Origin: JBDSLU01 sp039916225
GTDB lineage: Bacteria > Acidobacteriota > Vicinamibacteria > Vicinamibacterales > Vicinamibacteraceae
Direction: 5' to 3'
Length of the DNA: 14,431 nt
Assembly (NCBI GenBank): GCA_039916225.1
Contig: JBDSLU010000548.1
Span: forward strand, 1-14,431
Both the position numbers and the translations under genes were made by a program. The first letter of the stretch is position 1. Each line of letters begins with the position of its first letter. The notes under the pieces are model-generated. The model saw only the letters and a list, made by a program, of their open reading frames with translations. It had not been told where the DNA came from and did not search any database. Positions 12,831-14,431 of this stretch are shown here, in pieces.

Positions 12831-12856
12831 GCGGCCGGCCGTGAGAGGCCGGCCGC
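12831..12856. terminator. Strong 10-bp hairpin between convergent genes
   Basis: GCGGCCGGCC (12831-12840) pairs perfectly with GGCCGGCCGC (12847-12856) across loop GTGAGA. It begins 3 nt beyond the stop of the minus-strand gene ending at 12860 and lies 78 nt past the deacetylase stop. Its symmetric position suggests a bidirectional terminator, but there are no flanking T-runs. Confidence 0.5.
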
Positions 12857-12859
12857 CAG

Positions 12860-14431
12860 CTAGCGGATCTCGGCAGCGCCTTCCGACGTCGTGACGGTGA
12901 AGACGCGGAAGTTCTGGTACGTGGCCCGGCTCTCGATCGAGCGCAGGCGATCACCGGGCACGTTGGTGTAGGTCTCGCGCATCTCGACCGGCAGCAGCAG
13001 CCCGAGTGCCGGCACGTTGCGGTAGGCGACGTCGACCCGGATGCGCACGCCGCTCTCGCGTTCCTCGATCTGGAAGGCCGACTGCCGCACGCTGCCGTCG
13101 GCCGCCAGCCAGAGCCGGCCGAAGGAGAAGACGTCGTCGCCGCGGCCGGTATGAATCAGCGTCGGGCCCCGCTTCTCGCGGAATCGCACCACCGACGTCT
13201 CGACGCCGTCGAGGGTCTCGTTACCGGCCATCTCGAACTCGAAGCGACCGATGTGCCGCGGATTGAGGACGAGCAGGCCCATCGTCGGGACGTTGACCGT
13301 GCGGCGCACGTTGCCCAGGTTGTAGCGGGCGCCTTCTTCGGTGATGCGCTTGAGCGTCGCCGACGACGGCGCCCCGCCCGACGTGAAGAGCTGCATGGCA
13401 CGCGCATCGCGATCCTTCACCGGCCGGCCATCGACGGTGGCGACGTCGCGGTAGGGGACCAGGTAGCCCGCATCCGACTTCACCATCAGCATGTCGGCGG
13501 CAATCTGCCGCCGCATGGCGACGCCCGGCGTCCGCTTCCGCGACTCGTCGGGATTGTCGCGCCACGCCAGCGCCACGCTGCGATCGATGATCGGGCTGTC
13601 GACGATCGCCTGGACGTAGTGCTCCTCGGAGACGGTCGACATGGCGCGGGTGGCAAAGGTCTCGACGTAGGCCGTCGCTTTCGACAGAACGCCGTCGAGC
13701 ACCGCGGAACGCGGCGCGAACGCCGGCGCGGCGGACGTTGTCGTGGGCGACGCGGCCGGGGCCTCGGCACGCACGACCGCGACCACCTCGAAGGCCCGGC
13801 TCACCCGGGCGGTTGCCGCGCCATTCTTCAGGACCGTAATGTCGGCCCGGTAGCGGCCAACCGGCCAGCGGGCCGTCGGCAGGCTCGCGTCGAGCTCGCA
13901 GCCGGTGCCGACCTTGTCGCAGGTGACAGCCATTGGCGCGTTGAAGCGGCTGACGCCGTCGTCGACGTGGGTGACCTCGACGTTGGCGCCGACGCCATCC
14001 ATCGCCGCCCTCTGCGGGCCGTGCAGGAACACGTGGACGCCGACCTCGCGCTCCGCTTCCGGCACGTCGACCAGCAATATCGGGGTGCCGTCCAGGCCAT
14101 CGCGGAACAACATCGCCCCGCCCACATGCAGGCCGTCGGGGGGCGCCGTCGTGACTTCGAAGGGATGCTCGACGCTGCCGAGGCGCCCCTCAGCGTCCTT
14201 GGCGGCAACCTTCAGGCGATAGCGGCCCGGACGCAGCCGCATCGCGACGGTGTAGAGCGGCGTCACGGCGTCGACTTCCTCCGTCTCGCCATAGCGGCGC
14301 CCGTCGCTGTCGAGCACCTCGTAGGCCAGCCGGGTGCGGGCGTAGCGGCCGCTGAGCGCCGAGGCGCCGACCGCGGCGGCCATCAGTACCTTGGGCTGGG
14401 CCGATCCGTCCGGCACCAGCGTCGTGGCGAC
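12860..14431 (-). CDS. C-terminal part of a large protein resembling acidobacterial VWFA-related proteins (5' truncated by window edge)
   Basis: The frame is open from the right edge and ends at TAG 12862-12860, giving about 523 residues. GTG 14416 is internal, since coding-like sequence continues upstream of it. Two regions are visible. The first (about 14400-13780) has beta-sandwich-like repeats, such as RLRPGRYRLKVAAKDAEGRLGSVEHPFEV and WPVGRYRADITVLKNGAATARVSRAFEV, joined by a Pro/Ala/Thr-rich linker. The second (about 13680-12862) is a 270-residue beta-rich domain: YVETFATRAMSTVSEEHYVQ, GLLVLNPRHIGRFEFEMAGNETLDGVETSVVRF, GRLWLAADGSVRQSAFQIEE and GLLLPVEMRETYT. The strand-rich lipid-sorting look (LolA/DUF-like) is inference. 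In Vicinamibacteria-type genomes, such C-terminal regions often follow a VWA domain, which would lie outside the window. Likely extracytoplasmic; function unknown. Confidence 0.7.
   Translation of the reverse strand, partial: VATTLVPDGSAQPKVLMAAAVGASALSGRYARTRLAYEVLDSDGRRYGETEEVDAVTPLYTVAMRLRPGRYRLKVAAKDAEGRLGSVEHPFEVTTAPPDGLHVGGAMLFRDGLDGTPILLVDVPEAEREVGVHVFLHGPQRAAMDGVGANVEVTHVDDGVSRFNAPMAVTCDKVGTGCELDASLPTARWPVGRYRADITVLKNGAATARVSRAFEVVAVVRAEAPAASPTTTSAAPAFAPRSAVLDGVLSKATAYVETFATRAMSTVSEEHYVQAIVDSPIIDRSVALAWRDNPDESRKRTPGVAMRRQIAADMLMVKSDAGYLVPYRDVATVDGRPVKDRDARAMQLFTSGGAPSSATLKRITEEGARYNLGNVRRTVNVPTMGLLVLNPRHIGRFEFEMAGNETLDGVETSVVRFREKRGPTLIHTGRGDDVFSFGRLWLAADGSVRQSAFQIEERESGVRIRVDVAYRNVPALGLLLPVEMRETYTNVPGDRLRSIESRATYQNFRVFTVTTSEGAAEIR

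Overview
The window is a GC-rich (by eye about 70%), densely coding stretch of a bacterial chromosome. Several traits suggest an acidobacterium, most likely of the Vicinamibacteria type. These are a protein at the right edge resembling the C-terminal part of the long 'VWFA-related' proteins common there, a deacetylase with a TVDDLP-type active site, AT-rich -10 boxes (TAGAAT) in otherwise GC-rich DNA, and frequent GTG starts. This placement is inference: there is no rRNA or other phylogenetic marker. I see no mobile element, CRISPR array, tRNA or rRNA.

Layout. (1) 1-710: C-terminal part of an amidase-signature enzyme, cut by the left edge. (2) 711-840: a leader region with a TAGAAT promoter, a 31-codon ORF and a hairpin over that ORF's stop. 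(3) 841-4933: a tight four-gene cassette of two GT-A (family 2) glycosyltransferases, one GT-B glycosyltransferase and a class I methyltransferase, probably building and modifying a surface glycan. (4) 4980-8307: a second operon opened by the same 11-bp promoter, coding a MOSC protein, a VOC/glyoxalase-fold protein, a very divergent 520-residue short-chain dehydrogenase with a four-cysteine finger, and a GNAT acetyltransferase. (5) 8333-10945, minus strand: a three-gene operon of a membrane-tethered thioredoxin with a cysteine-rich CcmH-like tail, an ABC ATPase and an ABC-2 permease. (6) 11026-12752, plus strand, divergent from (5): a RidA-fold protein lacking the usual catalytic arginine, coupled by ATGA to an exported polysaccharide deacetylase with a C-terminal SnoaL/DUF4440-like domain. 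(7) 12860-14431, minus strand: C-terminal part of a large, probably extracytoplasmic protein running off the right edge.

The genes are packed with 4-nt (ATGA, GTGA) and 8- to 13-nt overlaps, which implies translational coupling within each operon. Both convergent gene ends (8295-8316 and 12779-12856) carry hairpins without T-runs. The most interesting items are the divergent SDR family, the thioredoxin/CcmH-like/ABC-2 operon, and the paired TAGAAT promoters lying exactly the same distance from an ATG, which suggests leaderless transcription.
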